A DNA stretch of 22,925 nt from Actinomycetota bacterium (GCA_013696185.1 JACCZA010000186.1:1-22925), one strand, 5' to 3'; shown: positions 1 to 7,196, numbered from the stretch's first letter. Notes: generated by a model from the sequence alone, not told the origin. A program made the numbers and translations.

Positions 1-1211
1 AGCCCGCGGGCGCCGATCACCTGCTGCGCGACCCGCTGGACGTCCTCCGCCGTGACCGTGTCGAGCGCGGCCTGCACCTCGGCGGGCTCGGTCGCCCGAC
101 CCTCCAGCACCTCGCGGCGCAGGCCGAACATGATCGTGCCGTGCGGGCTCTCGAGCTGGAGGGCGAAGCGTCCCTTCGCCGAGCTGCGCGCCTTCTCGAG
201 CTCGTCGGCCGGGACCGGCTCCTCGGCCAGCTTGTGCAGCTCGGCGACGATCGTCGTGACCGCCTCGTCGATGCGGTTGATGTCCACGCCCGCCTGGGCG
301 TAGAGGGAGCCGGCGTCGGTGTAGGCGTTGTTCAGCCCGAACACGTAGTAGGCGAGACCGCGCCGCTCGCGCACCTCTGTGAAGAGACGGGACGACATGC
401 CCCCGCCGAGCACCGTCGTCAGCAACTGGAGCACGTAGCGGTCGGGGTGCGTGAGCGGGTGGCTGCGGACGCCCAGGCAGAGGTGCGCCTGGTCGGAGGC
501 CTTCGTCGCGACGCGCACGCGCGGGGCCCCGTCCCCGGGCGGCTCGAAGGCCGTCGCCGCCGGAGTGTCGCCGGCCGGCACGTCGCCGAGCAGCTCCTCG
601 AGCCGGGCGATCAGGTCTCCCTCGATCCTGCCGCCGACGCCGACGACCATCCGCTCCGGCTTGTACCAGCGGTCGAGGTAGGAGGTGAAGGTCTCCCGCG
701 TCGCGGCGCGGACGGTCTCCTTCGTGCCGATGATGTCCCGGCCGAGCGGCTGGTCGCCGTAGAGCAGCTCGTCGTAGACCCCGCCGATGAAGTCGCGCGG
801 AGTGTCGAAGTACATGTTCATCTCCTCGACGATCACGCCCTTCTCGCGCTCGATCTCCTCCGGCTCGAACTTCGAGTGGCGCAGCATGTCGGCGAGCACG
901 TCGAGAGCGATGTCGCGGGTCTCGGCGCCGCAGCGCACGTAGTAGCCCGTGTACTCCTTGCCGGTGAACGCGTTGAACTCGCCGCCGATCGCGTCGATCT
1001 CGCTCGTGATGTCGCGCGAGCGGGGGCGTCGCTCGGTGCCCTTGAAGAACATGTGCTCGGCGAAGTGGGCGATGCCGCTCGACTCGCGCTCCTCGTAGCG
1101 TGAGCCCGCCGCGAGCATGACGACGCAGGAGGTCGACTGGGCGTGGGGCATCGGCGCCGTCAGGACGCGGGCGCCGTTCGAGAGCCGGCTGCGCTCGTAG
1201 ACGTGCGTCAT
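1..1211 (-). CDS. M16 family zinc metallopeptidase (partial, C-terminus off window)
   Basis: The minus-strand frame opens at an ATG whose complement is at 1209-1211 and stays open to base 1, giving about 403 residues with the C-terminus missing. The inverted zinc-binding motif HFAEH lies at residues 49-53. The third zinc ligand is Glu130 in VIVEEMNMYFDTP, exactly the HxxEH-x76-E spacing of M16 (pitrilysin / processing-peptidase) enzymes. The conserved GGGMSSRLFTEVRERRGLAY segment of the second half is also present. Family members are usually a little over 400 aa, so probably only a short tail is lost. The product is a single-size bacterial M16B-type peptidase that should cleave peptides or small proteins; its substrate cannot be deduced. 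The ATG overlaps the stop of the upstream thioesterase (ATGA at 1211-1208), implying translational coupling and one operon. Confidence 0.93.
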   Translation of the reverse strand, partial: MTHVYERSRLSNGARVLTAPMPHAQSTSCVVMLAAGSRYEERESSGIAHFAEHMFFKGTERRPRSRDITSEIDAIGGEFNAFTGKEYTGYYVRCGAETRDIALDVLADMLRHSKFEPEEIEREKGVIVEEMNMYFDTPRDFIGGVYDELLYGDQPLGRDIIGTKETVRAATRETFTSYLDRWYKPERMVVGVGGRIEGDLIARLEELLGDVPAGDTPAATAFEPPGDGAPRVRVATKASDQAHLCLGVRSHPLTHPDRYVLQLLTTVLGGGMSSRLFTEVRERRGLAYYVFGLNNAYTDAGSLYAQAGVDINRIDEAVTTIVAELHKLAEEPVPADELEKARSSAKGRFALQLESPHGTIMFGLRREVLEGRATEPAEVQAALDTVTAEDVQRVAQQVIGARG

Positions 1212-1600
1212 GCGCTGAGGGTTTTCCTCCAGGGCTCCGGGATCGCGACGGTCTCGCCGCTACCGTAGTCGTAGCCGACGAGCACGCCTCTGGCGCTCGC
1301 GACCAGGCGCTCGCCGGAGCGCAGCTCGTGCTCGAGCGCGAAGCTCTTCGTCCCGATGCGCGCCGGGCGGACCCCGACGCCGAAGCGCTCGCCCGCGGCG
1401 AGCGGCGAGCGGAAGTCGATCTCGACCCGCGCGAGGATCATCGCCATGTCCGCCTGCTCACGGACGAGGCCGAGGTGCTCGAGGTAGGCGAAGCGGGACT
1501 GCTCGAGGTACGTCAGGTAGACGGCATTGTTGACGTGGCCGAACGAGTCGAGGTCGCGCCAGCGGACGACCTCCTCGTGGACGAAGGGGAAGCCCTCCAC
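1208..1600 (-). CDS. Acyl-CoA thioesterase, 4-hydroxybenzoyl-CoA thioesterase / YbgC-like hotdog family
   Basis: A 130-residue protein with a single hotdog domain. The N-terminal signature runs WRDLDSFGHVNNAVYLTYLE, in which Asp18 and the GHVNN turn match the catalytic Asp and the helix start of the 4HBT/YbgC class. Length (about 130 aa) is typical. It is expected to hydrolyse short or medium acyl-CoA thioesters in the cytoplasm; the natural substrate is unknown. The start is a GTG at 1600. No Shine-Dalgarno sequence is visible, but a TATAGC -10 element lies 9 nt upstream, so the message may be leaderless. The stop overlaps the M16 peptidase start by 4 nt. The divergent SIS gene begins only 25 nt away. 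Confidence 0.9.
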   Translation of the reverse strand: MEGFPFVHEEVVRWRDLDSFGHVNNAVYLTYLEQSRFAYLEHLGLVREQADMAMILARVEIDFRSPLAAGERFGVGVRPARIGTKSFALEHELRSGERLVASARGVLVGYDYGSGETVAIPEPWRKTLSA

Positions 1601-1609
1601 CCGGCCGAT

Positions 1610-1617
1610 GCTATAGA
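1610..1617. promoter_or_regulatory. Shared -10 region between divergent thioesterase and SIS genes
   Basis: The palindromic core CTATAG (1611-1616) reads TATAGC on the minus strand, ending 9 nt before the thioesterase GTG. On the plus strand it reads TATAGA, ending 8 nt before the GTG at 1626. No convincing -35 element is seen. Inferred to be overlapping divergent -10 elements for two nearly leaderless transcripts. Confidence 0.45.
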
Positions 1618-1625
1618 GGGTGACC

Positions 1626-2486
1626 GTGGCCGCCGGGAACCTGACGCGCGCTGCGATCCGGGCTCAACCCGACTGGCTGCGGCAGGTGCCGCGCGACCTG
1701 CGCCTGCCCGACGGTCGTGTCCTCTACACGGGCTGCGGCACCTCGTTTCACGCCGCCCAGACCGGCGGCGAGGCGGTCCAGGCGCTCGAGGCGGTGCTCG
1801 CTCCGCCGAGCGCCGACCTGCTCGTCCTCGTCAGCCACGAGGGCACCACCCCGTCGACCCTCGAGGCGGCGCGCGCCTTCGGGGGGCCTCGCTGGCTCGT
1901 CACGGGAGCGCCGCAGAGCCCGCTCGCCGAGCTCTGCGACGAGGTGATCCAGGCGACGCCCGAGGTCGAGCGGAGCTGGTGCCACACGGCGAGCTACACC
2001 TGCGCCGTCGCGGCGCTCGCCGCCCTGCGCGGGGAGGACGTCGAGTGGCTCGCGGACGCCGTCGAGGCAGCGCTCGAGCTCGCCGATCCCGTTTCCGGGC
2101 ACGAGCGCTGGCTCGTCGCGGGGGCCGGCCGCGACTGGCCGACGGCGCAGGAGGCGGCGCTCAAGCTGCGCGAGGGCGCCTTCGTCGCCGCGGAGGCCCA
2201 TCACACCGAGCAGCTCCTGCACGGGCACCTGGCGGCGGTCGACGAGCACGTCCGCTGCTTCCTCCTCGAGGGCGAGGGCCGCGCCGCCGAGCGGGCTCAC
2301 GACGCCGCCTCGGCCCTCCGCGAGCTCGGCTGCGACGTCACGCTCGTGCCGAGCGTGCATCCGGTGGCCGACGTCGTCCGCTTCCAGCTCCTGACCGTCG
2401 ACCTGGCGCAGGCGCGCGGCGTCGATCCCGACAGGATCAGGCGCGACGACGCGCGCTGGGCGCGGGCGCGGGCGGTCTATCGCTGA
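1626..2486 (+). CDS. SIS-domain protein, GlmS isomerase-domain-like (no glutaminase domain)
   Basis: A 286-residue protein built of two SIS (sugar isomerase) half-domains. The first has the phosphosugar loop YTGCGTSFHAAQTGGEAV (about residues 35-52) and SHEGTTPSTLEAAR (about 70-83), the counterpart of the SxSGxT loop. The second has EAALKLREGAFVAAEAHHTEQLLHG, resembling the C-terminal half of GlmS and AgaS-type proteins. The N-terminal glutaminase domain of GlmS is absent, so it would be a phosphosugar isomerase or deaminase, or a ligand-binding SIS protein. The specific substrate cannot be read from sequence. GTG 1626 is preferred over GTG 1620, which would be only 2 nt from the candidate -10 element and adjacent to the GAGGG stretch. 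Its last 50 nt overlap the convergent DUF3052 gene. Confidence 0.82.
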   Translation: MAAGNLTRAAIRAQPDWLRQVPRDLRLPDGRVLYTGCGTSFHAAQTGGEAVQALEAVLAPPSADLLVLVSHEGTTPSTLEAARAFGGPRWLVTGAPQSPLAELCDEVIQATPEVERSWCHTASYTCAVAALAALRGEDVEWLADAVEAALELADPVSGHERWLVAGAGRDWPTAQEAALKLREGAFVAAEAHHTEQLLHGHLAAVDEHVRCFLLEGEGRAAERAHDAASALRELGCDVTLVPSVHPVADVVRFQLLTVDLAQARGVDPDRIRRDDARWARARAVYR

Positions 2487-2802
2487 GCCGGTAGACGAAG
2501 CGGAGGGCCTGCCAGCGCTCGTCGATCGAGCAGGATTTGTTGTCGACGAGGCCCGCCGCGAGGCCGAGCCCCTGCACCGCCTCGAACGAGAGGTCGCCCT
2601 CGAGCTGCGCCGCCCGCTTCGGCCAGGCGATCCAGAGCCCGTCGGCGGGGTCGAGGGCCGCTTTGAGCGCGGGCAGCCGGCGCTCGAGCTCGGCGCGGTC
2701 GGTCGTGAAGAAGACGACGACGCCGGCTCCCGGCTTCGCGCCGAGCTTGCTCGAGAGCGGCGTGCCCGAGAAATCCTTTCCGGCCACCGGCGGAATCTTC
2801 AC
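2437..2802 (-). CDS. DUF3052 family protein
   Basis: A 121-residue protein starting at a GTG. Recognisable family blocks are SGTPLSSKLGAKPGAGVVVF near the N-terminus, TTDRAELERRLPALKAAL in the middle, then LWIAWPKRAAQLEGDLSF and GLAAGLVDNKSCSIDERWQ. This conserved domain is common in actinobacteria and has no established biochemical function. The tail after RFVYRLSDR is Pro/Ala/Arg rich (RPPAPAPSARRRA) and lies antisense to the end of the SIS gene, so it looks like a read-through extension rather than conserved protein. No Shine-Dalgarno sequence is visible. A TAGGCC element lies 6 nt before the GTG, and the divergent beta-propeller gene starts 23 nt away. Confidence 0.87.
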   Translation of the reverse strand: MKIPPVAGKDFSGTPLSSKLGAKPGAGVVVFFTTDRAELERRLPALKAALDPADGLWIAWPKRAAQLEGDLSFEAVQGLGLAAGLVDNKSCSIDERWQALRFVYRLSDRPPAPAPSARRRA

Positions 2803-2808
2803 ACGCCG

Positions 2809-2818
2809 GGCCTAGGCT
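2809..2818. promoter_or_regulatory. Shared -10 region between divergent DUF3052 and PD40 genes
   Basis: The palindrome CCTAGG (2811-2816) gives TAGGCT on the plus strand (2813-2818), 6 nt before ATG 2825, and TAGGCC on the minus strand (2814-2809), 6 nt before GTG 2802. The symmetry and spacing suggest divergent leaderless promoters. No -35 element is apparent. Confidence 0.45.
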
Positions 2819-2824
2819 CGTTCC

Positions 2825-3667
2825 ATGCGCCTCGTCGCGCTGACGGCTGTCTCCCTGGCCCTGGGCCTGCCCGGCGGCGCCCTGCCCGGCGCGTCGGTGG
2901 ACACGGTCGCGCTCGACCAGGCAGGACGCCTCTACCTGGGCGAGGTGGACGGCTCGGGCGAGCGGGCGCTCTCGCCCTCGCTCGACGCTGCGTCGCCCGC
3001 CTGGTCGCCGGACGGGCGCCGGCTGGCCTTCTCGAGCGTGCGGGGCGGCGGCATCTACGTCGTCGGAGCCGACGGACGCGGCCTGCGGCGCGTCACGCGC
3101 TCGCCCGCCCTCGACGTGCAGCCGGCCTGGTCGCCGGACGGGCGGCGCCTCGTCTTCGTCCGCACGGTGCAAGGCTTCCGCGAGGAAATCTTCGTCGTCG
3201 GGGCCGATGGACGCGGGCTGCGGCGGCTGACCTGGAACCGTGGCCAGGATCTCGAGCCCGACTGGGCGCCGAACGGCAGGCGGATCGCCTGGGCCTTCAC
3301 GAGCACGAGCACGCGCGCCGCTCGGCCGCTCGTCCACACGATGAATCCCGACGGCACGGCGAAGCGCTCCGTCACCGCCGGGTCGGGGCCCGACTGGTCG
3401 CCGGACGGTCAGCGCTTCGCCCTCTCCCTCGGCGGCGAGATCTTCACGAGCGAGGTGAGCGGCGGGGGCCGCGTGCAGGTCACGTCCTCGCCGGGCGCGG
3501 CCGACACGCGACCCGACTGGTCGCCCGACGGGACGGAGATCGCGTTCCTCTCCACCGCAGGCAGCGCGCGGGAGCAACCCCGGGTCTTCGTCGCCCCGGC
3601 AGCGGGCGGCGAGCCGGCGCTCCTGTCGTCGAGGGAGCCCGCCGGCGCCCCTAGCTGGCGCCCGTAG
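2825..3667 (+). CDS. Exported PD40/TolB-like beta-propeller protein
   Basis: A 280-residue protein with an N-terminal signal peptide (MRLVALTAVSLALGLPGG, with a possible cleavage site after the following small residues). The rest is a row of PD40 (WD40-like) blades: PAWSPDGRRLAF, PAWSPDGRRLVFV, PDWAPNGRRIAW, PDWSPDGQRFAL, PDWSPDGTEIAFL and a final PSWRP. These are the repeats found in the TolB C-terminal propeller, but the TolB N-terminal domain is absent and there are no Tol-Pal neighbours, so a TolB role is unlikely. Probably an extracytoplasmic binding or scaffold protein. ATG 2825 has no ribosome binding site but sits 6 nt after TAGGCT. The end overlaps the convergent epimerase gene by 17 nt. 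Confidence 0.88.
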   Translation: MRLVALTAVSLALGLPGGALPGASVDTVALDQAGRLYLGEVDGSGERALSPSLDAASPAWSPDGRRLAFSSVRGGGIYVVGADGRGLRRVTRSPALDVQPAWSPDGRRLVFVRTVQGFREEIFVVGADGRGLRRLTWNRGQDLEPDWAPNGRRIAWAFTSTSTRAARPLVHTMNPDGTAKRSVTAGSGPDWSPDGQRFALSLGGEIFTSEVSGGGRVQVTSSPGAADTRPDWSPDGTEIAFLSTAGSAREQPRVFVAPAAGGEPALLSSREPAGAPSWRP

Positions 3668-4661
3668 CGGCCCAGGCCGCGAGCAGCCCTCGCTCTCGCT
3701 CCGGCTCGAGGCCGACGCCGTCCACGCCGACGCCGGCCGTGCCGCTCTCGGCCTCGGCCCACGCGAGCGTGTCCCGGACGGTCTCCGCGAGCGGCCGGAA
3801 GGAGAGCCCGGCGGCCACGGCGCGCGACACGTCGGCGGTCTGCATGTGGCGCACGCCCTCGTCGCTCGCCGGCAGCCAGAGCGGAAGCTCCATCCACTCG
3901 CCGACCTCGTGCTCGAGCAGGAACGCCTCGTCCACCCAGACGATCTCCGCGTCACTGTCGCTCGCCCGTCGGCAGGTCTCGAGCAGATCCCCGAAGGTGG
4001 CGCGCGGAAGCGGCCCCGTCGCGTTGAAGGTGCCGGCGACGCGCCCCTCCGCCAGGCGCACAATCCAGTCGCCGAGGTCGCGCGCTTCGATGAGCTGCAC
4101 CTGCCGCTCGGCCGGTGCGGGGGCGAGCACGCGTCCGCCTGCCGCGATGCGCCTCGGCCAGTAGGTGAAGCGGCCGGTCGGATCGTGTGGCCCGACGATC
4201 AGTCCGGCGCGCACGTTCGCGCTCCGACCGGGAAAGACGTCGTCGACGACGCGCTCGCACAGCGCCTTGAGGGCCCCGTAGGACTCCCGTACGTCCTCCG
4301 TCTCGGGATCCGCGAGCTCGGCCACGGGCGCGCTCTCGTCGTAGGCCGGGGCCGAGAAGTCGCGGTACACCGAGACGCTCGAGACGAACGTGTAGTGCTC
4401 GACGGCCCCGCGCAGGAGCTCGGCCGACGCGCGGACGAGGCGCGGCACGTAGCCCGACGGGTCGACCACGGCGTCCCAGCCGCGGCCCTCGAGCGCGGAG
4501 AGGTCGCCGTCACGGTCGCCCCGCAGCCGCTCCGCCTCCGGGAAGAGCGTCGGATTCGTCTCGCCGCGGTTGAAGAGGGTGAGCTCGTGGCCGCGGGCGA
4601 GCGCCGCCTCGACCACGGCCCGTCCGAGGAACTTCGTCCCGCCGAGGACGAGGAGCTTCAC
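3651..4661 (-). CDS. NAD-dependent epimerase/dehydratase family protein (extended SDR)
   Basis: A 336-residue Rossmann-fold protein starting at a GTG. The glycine-rich NAD(P) loop is VLGGTKFLGRAVVEAAL at the very N-terminus, followed by LFNRGETNP, which contacts the nucleotide in this branch. The active-site motif YGALK (YxxxK) occurs in ESYGALKALCERVVDD, preceded by FVSSVSVY. The fold resembles the atypical extended SDRs related to chloroplast CSP41 and isoflavone-reductase-like proteins, not a classical sugar-nucleotide epimerase. Substrate is unknown. An upstream extension of this frame is antisense to the neighbouring PLP enzyme and is not real. The start overlaps that enzyme's stop by 4 nt (GTGA at 4661-4658), so the two are co-translated. 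Confidence 0.88.
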   Translation of the reverse strand: MKLLVLGGTKFLGRAVVEAALARGHELTLFNRGETNPTLFPEAERLRGDRDGDLSALEGRGWDAVVDPSGYVPRLVRASAELLRGAVEHYTFVSSVSVYRDFSAPAYDESAPVAELADPETEDVRESYGALKALCERVVDDVFPGRSANVRAGLIVGPHDPTGRFTYWPRRIAAGGRVLAPAPAERQVQLIEARDLGDWIVRLAEGRVAGTFNATGPLPRATFGDLLETCRRASDSDAEIVWVDEAFLLEHEVGEWMELPLWLPASDEGVRHMQTADVSRAVAAGLSFRPLAETVRDTLAWAEAESGTAGVGVDGVGLEPERERGLLAAWAATGAS

Positions 4662-5818
4662 AGCCCGGCGAGCGCCGCGAGCAGGCGGTCGACCTCCTCG
4701 GCCGTGTTGTAGTGCACGATCCCGGCGCGAACGGCGCCGTCGTCGAGCCCGAGCCGTCGCATCACCTCGACCGCGTAGTAGTCGCCGTGCCAGACCGCGA
4801 GCCCGTGCTCGCCGAGGCGCGTCGCGACCGCCTCCGGCGAGAGGCCCTCGACCGTGAAGGCGAAGGTGGGCACGCGCCCGTCCATCGTCGGGGGTCCGAG
4901 CAGCGTGCAGCGCTCCGGCAGGCCCGCGAGGAAGCGCTCGCCGAGCTCTCGCTCGTGACGCACGACGGCGTCCCAGCCGAGCGAGTGGAAGTAGTCGACG
5001 GCGGCGACGAAGCCCGCGAGGAGCTCGTGCTGCATCGTCCCCGTCTCGAAGCGGTGGCCGGGCGGCTCCTCGGCGGCCGGGCGCACCTTGTACGGGCGCC
5101 AGCGCTCGAGCAACTCGCGCTTCGCGTACATGAGCCCCATGTGCGGCCCGCAGTACTTGTACGGACTGTTCAGGAGCACGTCGACGTCCCACGCGGTCAC
5201 GTCGATCGGCCCGTGGGGCGCGAAGTGGACGGCGTCGGCCCACGCGAGCGCACCCACCTCGTGCGCGAGCTCGGCCACCCGCGCTGCGTCGACGAGCGTG
5301 CCGACCGCGTTCGAGGCGACGGGGAAGGCGACGATCTTCGTCCGCTCGGAGAGCTGCTCCCGGAGGTCGTCCAGGTCGAGCGCGCAGCCGTCGGTGATGT
5401 CCGCGAAGCGCACCGTGAGCTCGCGGTCCCGCGCGAGCTCGAGCCAGGGCGAGACGTTGCCGTCGTGGTCGAGCCGGGTGACCACGATCTCGTCACCCGG
5501 CGAGAGCTCCCGTGCGACGGTGCGCGAGAGCATGAAGTTGAGCGTCGTCATGTTCGCGCCGAAGGCGACCTCGTCGGGGCCGCAGCGCATCCACTCGGCG
5601 GCCGCGAGGCGCGCGTCGGCGATCAGTGCCTCGGTCTGCCGGCTCGTCTCGTAGTGACCGCCGACGTTCGCGTTCGACCCGCGCAGGTAGCCCGCGATCG
5701 CGTCGATCACCTCGTCGGGGCACTGGGTGCCGCCGGGTCCGTCGAAGAAGACGAGGTCGCGCTGGAGCGCGCTGAAGCGGGCGCGGACGGAGGCGACGTC
5801 GAGTGCGAGCGCGCTCAT
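4658..5818 (-). CDS. Cysteine desulfurase-like class V aminotransferase, VC1184 subfamily
   Basis: A 386-residue fold-type I PLP enzyme. It starts with RARFSALQRDLVFFDGPGGT, has the PLP-contacting ADAVHFAPHGPID block, and carries the Schiff-base lysine in LLNSPYKYCGPHMGL (about residue 230). The substrate-carboxylate region is RFETGTMQHELLAGF. This pattern matches the 'cysteine desulfurase family, VC1184 subfamily' of NifS-like proteins. The loop that carries the persulfide cysteine in true IscS/SufS is not recognisable, so actual desulfurase activity is uncertain; another beta-elimination or transamination is possible. ATG 5818 lies 9 nt after a GATACT -10 candidate. It is translationally coupled to the downstream epimerase, suggesting linked steps on one substrate. 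Confidence 0.88.
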   Translation of the reverse strand: MSALALDVASVRARFSALQRDLVFFDGPGGTQCPDEVIDAIAGYLRGSNANVGGHYETSRQTEALIADARLAAAEWMRCGPDEVAFGANMTTLNFMLSRTVARELSPGDEIVVTRLDHDGNVSPWLELARDRELTVRFADITDGCALDLDDLREQLSERTKIVAFPVASNAVGTLVDAARVAELAHEVGALAWADAVHFAPHGPIDVTAWDVDVLLNSPYKYCGPHMGLMYAKRELLERWRPYKVRPAAEEPPGHRFETGTMQHELLAGFVAAVDYFHSLGWDAVVRHERELGERFLAGLPERCTLLGPPTMDGRVPTFAFTVEGLSPEAVATRLGEHGLAVWHGDYYAVEVMRRLGLDDGAVRAGIVHYNTAEEVDRLLAALAGL

Positions 5819-5827
5819 CGAGCCCGG

Positions 5828-5833
5828 AGTATC
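5828..5833 (-). promoter_or_regulatory. Candidate -10 element for the PLP enzyme-epimerase pair
   Basis: GATACT on the minus strand ends 9 nt before ATG 5818. No ribosome binding site or -35 element is visible. The spacing matches the other leaderless-type starts in this window. Confidence 0.35.
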
Positions 5834-5888
5834 TCAGCAGGTCGGCCCGGCCCTCGCGCTTCGACGCGAAAGCTGCTGCAATGACGCC

Positions 5889-6185
5889 GTGTCGCCCGCA
5901 ACCCGAACTCCCCCGCGCGAGCGCCTGGGCCGCGGCTCCGGAGGGGGCCTCGACGAGGTCTGGCGCGTGATCGTGCTGAACGACGACCACAACACGTTCG
6001 AGGGGGTCGCCTTCGCGCTCGCGCAGGTCGTCCCGGGGGTCGACTACGGGCGAGGCATGGCCCTCGCGAATCGCATCCACCGCAGCGGGCAGGCGATCGT
6101 CTGGTCGGGGCACAAGGAGGCCGCGGAGCACTACTGGACGCAGCTCGGCGACTACGGCCTGACCATGGCTCCGCTCGAGCGCTGA
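5889..6185 (+). CDS. clpS: ATP-dependent Clp protease adaptor ClpS
   Basis: A 98-residue protein whose core begins VWRVIVLNDDHNTFEGVAFA, the NDDxxT signature of ClpS. It continues with GVDYGRGMALANRIHRSGQA and EAAEHYWTQLGDYGLTMAPLE, matching the helix carrying the conserved His and the family's end. ClpS binds the N-terminal domain of ClpA/ClpC and delivers N-degron substrates. The Asn-Asp-Asp of the alpha-amino pocket and the His (IHRSG) are present. The first 24 residues are a flexible, Arg/Gly-rich tail typical of ClpS. The frame stays open upstream, but that part is antisense to the PLP enzyme. GTG 5889 is chosen because it gives normal family length and lies 6 nt after TGCAAT. The stop shares the palindrome TGATCA with the stop of the convergent OsmC-like gene. 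Confidence 0.92.
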   Translation: MSPATRTPPRERLGRGSGGGLDEVWRVIVLNDDHNTFEGVAFALAQVVPGVDYGRGMALANRIHRSGQAIVWSGHKEAAEHYWTQLGDYGLTMAPLER

Positions 6186-6593
6186 TCAGCCGGCGCCGGC
6201 ACCCACGACGCGCCAGCGGTATTCCGGCTTCACCGTCAGGGAGGCCCCGACGAAGCAGTCGCGCTCGGCGCGTGCGAGCAGCGCGGCGAGGTCGTCGGGC
6301 TCCGGCTCGAGCTCGACCTCGATCGAGCAGCGGATCTCGACGAAGGCGTAGCGTCCGTCCGACTCCCGTCTGGTCACCGCGCCCTCGGCCGTCGCCGCAG
6401 CGACGAGGTCGATCCCGGCGTTGCCCGCGTGGTAGCGCAGGCTCTCGATCGAGCAGCGCGCGAGCGCCGCCAGGAGCAGGTGGTCCGCCGTCCAGGCCCG
6501 CGCCGGCTCGAGCAGCGCACCGCCCTCGGCGCTCATCCTCCCGGCGCGATCGATGCCGACTGCGTACTCGAAGCGCTTCGCCTGCACGGTCAC
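6186..6593 (-). CDS. OsmC-like family protein
   Basis: A 135-residue alpha/beta protein starting at a GTG. The N-terminal strand region is FEYAVGIDRAGRMSAEGG. The central helix LLLAALARCSIESLRYHA carries the first conserved cysteine, and ERDCFVGASLTVKPEY near the C-terminus carries the second; together they form the redox pair of OsmC/Ohr peroxidases. It probably reduces organic hydroperoxides in the cytoplasm, though many OsmC-like proteins of this branch are uncharacterised. A TACGGT -10 element ends 6 nt before the start (6605-6600), with no ribosome binding site. A longer reading frame continues upstream but is antisense to the DNA glycosylase. Confidence 0.87.
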   Translation of the reverse strand: MTVQAKRFEYAVGIDRAGRMSAEGGALLEPARAWTADHLLLAALARCSIESLRYHAGNAGIDLVAAATAEGAVTRRESDGRYAFVEIRCSIEVELEPEPDDLAALLARAERDCFVGASLTVKPEYRWRVVGAGAG

Positions 6594-6599
6594 GGGCGC

Positions 6600-6628
6600 A
6601 CCGTAGCCGCGGCGCCTCCCGGTAGCCT
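6600..6628. promoter_or_regulatory. Divergent -10 elements for osmC-like and mug-like genes
   Basis: Minus strand TACGGT (6605-6600) ends 6 nt before GTG 6593. Plus strand TAGCCT (6623-6628) ends 7 nt before GTG 6636. Both fit TANNNT, and neither gene has an evident ribosome binding site, so both are predicted to be leaderless. Confidence 0.4.
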
Positions 6629-6635
6629 CCCCGGC

Positions 6636-7196
6636 GTGTGCGCGGCAGGCGGCCCGGCACCGGCGAGCGCGCTTCGCGATGTGCTCGGGCCGGGGCTCGA
6701 GTGCGTCTTCTGCGGCATCAACCCCGGGCGCGTCTCGGCCGCCGCCGGGCTGCACTTCGCCAATCCACGGAACGACTTCTGGCGTCTGCTCCATCGGGCG
6801 GGCTTCACGCCGAGGCAGCTCGCGCCGGAGGAGCAGCTCGAGCTGCTCCGGCTCGGGTACGGCGTGACGAACGCGGCACTCCGGACGACTCCGGGCTCGT
6901 CCGATCTCCGCCGGGCCGACTTCGCGGACTCCGCCGTCCGTCTGGAGCGGCTGGCCGAGGAGTTGCGCCCGGGGGCGATCGCCTTCGTCGGGAAGGAGGC
7001 CTACCGGGGCACCTTCGGCGAGCGGGCGCAGCTCGGCCCCCAGGAGCGGCGGCTGGCTCGAGCTGCGCTGTTCGTCCTGCCCTCGACCTCGCCCGCGAAT
7101 GCCGCTGTGCCGCTCGTCGAGCGGCTGGACTGGTTCTGCTCTCTCCGTGCCTGGCTGGGACGCGTCCAGTCGGAAGCCGTCAGCCCGGGACCGTAG
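6636..7196 (+). CDS. mug: Mismatch-specific uracil/thymine DNA glycosylase (Mug-like, UDG family 2)
   Basis: A 186-residue protein of the uracil-DNA glycosylase superfamily. Motif 1 is VFCGINPG (residues 24-31), with the Asn that defines the Mug/TDG family, followed by FANPRNDFWRLLHRAGFTPR, which is characteristic of this family. GYGVTNAALRTTPGSSDL and AFVGKEAYRGTFG form the core strands. Motif 2 reads LPSTSPANA where E. coli Mug has NPSGLSR, so the mismatch-recognition wedge differs. It should remove uracil, or thymine and modified bases, opposite guanine. Frame upstream of GTG 6636 is antisense to the OsmC-like gene. GTG 6636 is 7 nt after TAGCCT. Confidence 0.88.
   Translation: MCAAGGPAPASALRDVLGPGLECVFCGINPGRVSAAAGLHFANPRNDFWRLLHRAGFTPRQLAPEEQLELLRLGYGVTNAALRTTPGSSDLRRADFADSAVRLERLAEELRPGAIAFVGKEAYRGTFGERAQLGPQERRLARAALFVLPSTSPANAAVPLVERLDWFCSLRAWLGRVQSEAVSPGP

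Noticed and set aside
141..1103. 320-codon plus-strand frame opposite the M16 peptidase
   Set aside because: The minus strand encodes an M16 peptidase with exact HxxEH-x76-E spacing; the plus frame is a low-complexity shadow.
2825..3667. TolB of a Tol-Pal system
   Set aside because: Only propeller repeats are present; the TolB N-terminal domain and tol/pal neighbours are absent.
4662..5243. Upstream extension of the epimerase frame to 530 codons
   Set aside because: The extra residues lie within the PLP-enzyme gene in another frame and are Arg/Ala rich. The Rossmann loop begins directly after GTG 4661.
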